Origin: Sulfurimonas sp.
Lineage (GTDB): Bacteria > Campylobacterota > Campylobacteria > Campylobacterales > Sulfurimonadaceae
Reading direction: 5' to 3'
NCBI RefSeq assembly: GCF_026991475.1
Contig: NZ_JALXBK010000094.1
Span: forward strand, 1 to 64,000
Length of the DNA: 64,000 bases
The notes beneath the pieces were generated by a model. The model was given only the letters and a program-made list of their open reading frames with translations. It did not search any database and was not told where the DNA came from. A program made the translations under genes and the position numbers. Positions 61,395-64,000 of the stretch are shown here, piece by piece; position 1 is the stretch's first letter, and every line of letters begins with the position of its first letter.

Positions 61395-62552
61395 TCAGAT
61401 ACCTAAATAGCTTTTAATTTCATCAACTCTATCTGTTTTTTCCCAACTAAAGCCATCTTCTTCACGTCCAAAGTGTCCATAAGCTGCTGTTTTTCTATAT
61501 ATAGGTTTCAATAGATCAAGTGATTTAATTATTCCAGCAGGAGAGAGATCAAAAATATCCTTCACGCAGCTCTCAATATTATCTTCTGAAACTTTTCCTG
61601 TACCATGTGTATCTACCATAATGGAAACAGGCTGAACAACACCAATCGCATATGCTACTTGGATAGTTACTCTATCACATGCACCAGAAGCTACAAGATT
61701 TTTGGCAACCCAGCGAGCTGCATACGCAGCACTTCTATCGACCTTGGTCGGATCTTTTCCTGAAAATGCTCCACCACCATGAGGACAACTACCACCATAA
61801 GTATCTACTATTATCTTACGCCCAGTAAGTCCTGCATCACCTTGTGGTCCACCTATTACAAATTTTCCAGTTGGATTAATGTGAAAAACAGTCTCTTCGC
61901 TTAGCATATCTGCAGGAATGACCTCTTTTATGACCTCTTTAATCATATCCTCACGAATCAACTCTTGTGAAATTCCCTCATGATGTTGCGTAGAAATAAC
62001 AACAGTTTCAACAGATACAGGCTTATCATCAATATATTTTACACTGATTTGTGCTTTTCCATCAGGACGAAGATAAGGGACAATCCCCTCTTTACGAACA
62101 TAAGCCAGTCGTTGTGTTAAACGGTGTGCTAAATGAATAGGAAGCGGCATCAAAACATCTGTTTCACGACAAGCATAACCAAACATCAAACCTTGATCAC
62201 CAGCACCTGTCTCTCCACCTGCCTGATCAACTCCCTGATTTATATCAGGAGATTGTTCCCCTATTCCATTTAAAACAGCCGCAGAGCGGTAGTCAAATCC
62301 ATAAGTTGCATCCGTATATCCAATACTTTGAATAACTTCTCTTGCAATCTCTTGCATTGGCGCATACGCCGTAGTCTTCAGTTCGCCTGCAATTACACAA
62401 AAACCATTAGACACGAGAGTTTCACACGCCACTCTCGCATTTTTATCATTTTCAATAATATAATCCAGAACTGCATCACTGATTTGATCTGCCATCTTAT
62501 CAGGGTGCCCTTCTGTTACAGACTCTGAAGTAAATATATACTCTTTCGTCAT
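61395..62552 (-). CDS. metK: S-adenosylmethionine synthetase
   Basis: [24 protein letters not shown]...[22 protein letters not shown]. Confidence 0.98.
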   Translation of the reverse strand: MTKEYIFTSESVTEGHPDKMADQISDAVLDYIIENDKNARVACETLVSNGFCVIAGELKTTAYAPMQEIAREVIQSIGYTDATYGFDYRSAAVLNGIGEQSPDINQGVDQAGGETGAGDQGLMFGYACRETDVLMPLPIHLAHRLTQRLAYVRKEGIVPYLRPDGKAQISVKYIDDKPVSVETVVISTQHHEGISQELIREDMIKEVIKEVIPADMLSEETVFHINPTGKFVIGGPQGDAGLTGRKIIVDTYGGSCPHGGGAFSGKDPTKVDRSAAYAARWVAKNLVASGACDRVTIQVAYAIGVVQPVSIMVDTHGTGKVSEDNIESCVKDIFDLSPAGIIKSLDLLKPIYRKTAAYGHFGREEDGFSWEKTDRVDEIKSYLGI

Positions 62553-62719
62553 CGATTTTCCTTATTGAAGTACAGAGTCAAGCTCCATAAATCGTTGCAA
62601 TTATAACCAAAAATATAAAACTTTTCTTTAACATATAAAAGTTCCTCTTTACGTTCAGAACTTTGTTAAGATACTTTAGATAAAATCATCTTATAAATTT
62701 AATATACAAGGACAAATAT

Positions 62720-63316
62720 ATGTTAGTAACAAACCCAGCTCCAGATTTTACAGCTACTGCAGTTTTAGCAGACGGATCAATCGTTGAAGATTTTAAATTG
62801 AGTGAAAATTTCGGTGAAAAAGGTACAGTTGTATTTTTTTATCCACTAGATTTTACTTTTGTTTGCCCATCAGAAATCATTGCATTTTCACATAGACATG
62901 ATGAATTTAAAAGTCGTGGTGTAAATGTTGTAGGTATCTCTGTAGATTCACAATTTTCACACTTCGCTTGGAGAGAAACTCCAGTTGAAAAAGGTGGTAT
63001 TGGACACATTAACTTCCCATTAGTTGCAGACCTTACAAAAAACATCGCTCGTGATTATGATGTACTTTTAAATGATGCTGTTGCACTTCGTGGTTCATTT
63101 TTAATTGACAACAATGGTATTGTTCGTCACGCAGTTGTAAACGACCTTCCACTTGGAAGAAATGTTGATGAGATGTTAAGAATGATTGATGCACAACAAT
63201 TTACTGACGAGTTCGGTGAAGTATGTGCTGCTGGTTGGCAAAAAGGTGATGAAGGTATGAAAGCAGACGCCGAAGGTGTTGCTGAGTATCTTGCAAAACA
63301 CGAATCAGAGTTATAA
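62720..63316 (+). CDS. 2-Cys peroxiredoxin (AhpC/TSA family)
   Basis: FFYPLDFTFVCPSEIIAFSHRHDEF...GEVCAAGW. Confidence 0.96.
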   Translation: MLVTNPAPDFTATAVLADGSIVEDFKLSENFGEKGTVVFFYPLDFTFVCPSEIIAFSHRHDEFKSRGVNVVGISVDSQFSHFAWRETPVEKGGIGHINFPLVADLTKNIARDYDVLLNDAVALRGSFLIDNNGIVRHAVVNDLPLGRNVDEMLRMIDAQQFTDEFGEVCAAGWQKGDEGMKADAEGVAEYLAKHESEL

Positions 63317-63331
63317 GAGACTCTTTTTTGT

Positions 63332-63355
63332 AGACAGAGAATTTATTCTCTGTCT
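63332..63355. terminator. 11-bp hairpin between convergent genes
   Basis: AGACAGAGAAT-TT-ATTCTCTGTCT, overlaps the 3' end of the small lipoprotein ORF. Confidence 0.6.
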
Positions 63356-63537
63356 AATTTATCTAAAGCTTTTTCACTCGCTTTGTTTGCTCGATTGTAG
63401 AACCCCTTATCTTGATGAGATGCACAGGCACTAAATACAATTAACATCATAAAACTAATCAAAAACAATTTTATATATTTATCGGTATACAACTTGGTTT
63501 CTTCCTCCCTCTTTGGCTTCATACAGAGCCTGATCAA
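63343..63537 (-). CDS. Small lipoprotein (start likely internal)
   Basis: LIVFSACASH lipobox; upstream part overlaps the GGDEF ORF. Confidence 0.5.
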   Translation of the reverse strand: MIRLCMKPKREEETKLYTDKYIKLFLISFMMLIVFSACASHQDKGFYNRANKASEKALDKLDRE

Positions 63538-63985
63538 CCCTCTCTAGTAGTGCAGATTTCCGTTCAGCTATCTTATACTCTCCAACTCCTATGCTAACGG
63601 TAATATTATAATGACCAGACATAGCAGTCTGCTCAACAAGAGCGCGAATTTTTTGAGCGACATTAAGTGCTTCTTCTTTCTTAGTATCATCAAGAATAAG
63701 CATAAACTCCTCTCCACCCCATCGACCAAAAGAGTCCACTTGACGTATGCTTGTTTGAATAAGTCTCGTCAAATCTTTTAAAACAAGATCCCCTACATAA
63801 TGACCATAACTATCATTTATATTTTTAAAATGGTCAATATCAAACATAAGAAGTGAAAAAGTTGTATTGCTGCGTTTAGATCTCGCAATGTGTAACTCTA
63901 TCTCTGTATTAATTTTATATCTATTATAAATCTGTGTCAGACTATCAGTTGTAGCCAGATTTTTAAGTTTTTTCTCAAGCTTCAT
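63479..63985 (-). CDS. GGDEF-domain diguanylate cyclase (probably continues past the window end)
   Basis: DSLTQIYNRYKIN...FDIDHFKNINDSYGHYVGD...GRWGGEEFML. Confidence 0.92.
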   Translation of the reverse strand: MKLEKKLKNLATTDSLTQIYNRYKINTEIELHIARSKRSNTTFSLLMFDIDHFKNINDSYGHYVGDLVLKDLTRLIQTSIRQVDSFGRWGGEEFMLILDDTKKEEALNVAQKIRALVEQTAMSGHYNITVSIGVGEYKIAERKSALLERVDQALYEAKEGGRNQVVYR

Positions 63986-64000
63986 CTGCCTTGTGACATT

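Overview
This window is a gene-dense, low-GC chromosomal segment of a Campylobacterota (epsilonproteobacterial, Sulfurimonas/Sulfurovum-like) bacterium. Most of it is housekeeping: hisA/hisH, ruvB, panB, trpA, rimO, tilS, miaB, nusA, gap-pgk-tpiA-fabI, nadD-rsfS, feoAB, fabH-plsX-rpmF, ndk, metK and a peroxiredoxin. I saw no rRNA, tRNA, CRISPR array or mobile element. Four observations stand out. (1) The 8-mer AAACGCAG/CTGCGTTT (extended 5'-YAAACGCAG) occurs about 41 times by eye. It is on both strands and in all codon frames, roughly 1 per 1.5 kb against about 1-2 expected from composition. This resembles the density of a DNA uptake sequence, a class of element I do not know to be described in this phylum. 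(2) A full-length, animal-type phosphagen (arginine) kinase sits in a tightly coupled operon: argB, a 73-aa unknown protein, arginine kinase, a DUF1611 protein and an Orr-like PLP racemase. Directly upstream on the same strand is a tandem-CBS sensor kinase/response regulator pair. (3) Six plus-strand genes have a TATAAT-like -10 ending only 5-9 nt before the start codon, which suggests leaderless mRNAs. (4) A CetB-like PAS energy-taxis gene appears to lack any ATG/GTG/TTG start and to begin at CTG behind a Shine-Dalgarno. Product calls come from reading the supplied translations and recognising family motifs. No searches were run.
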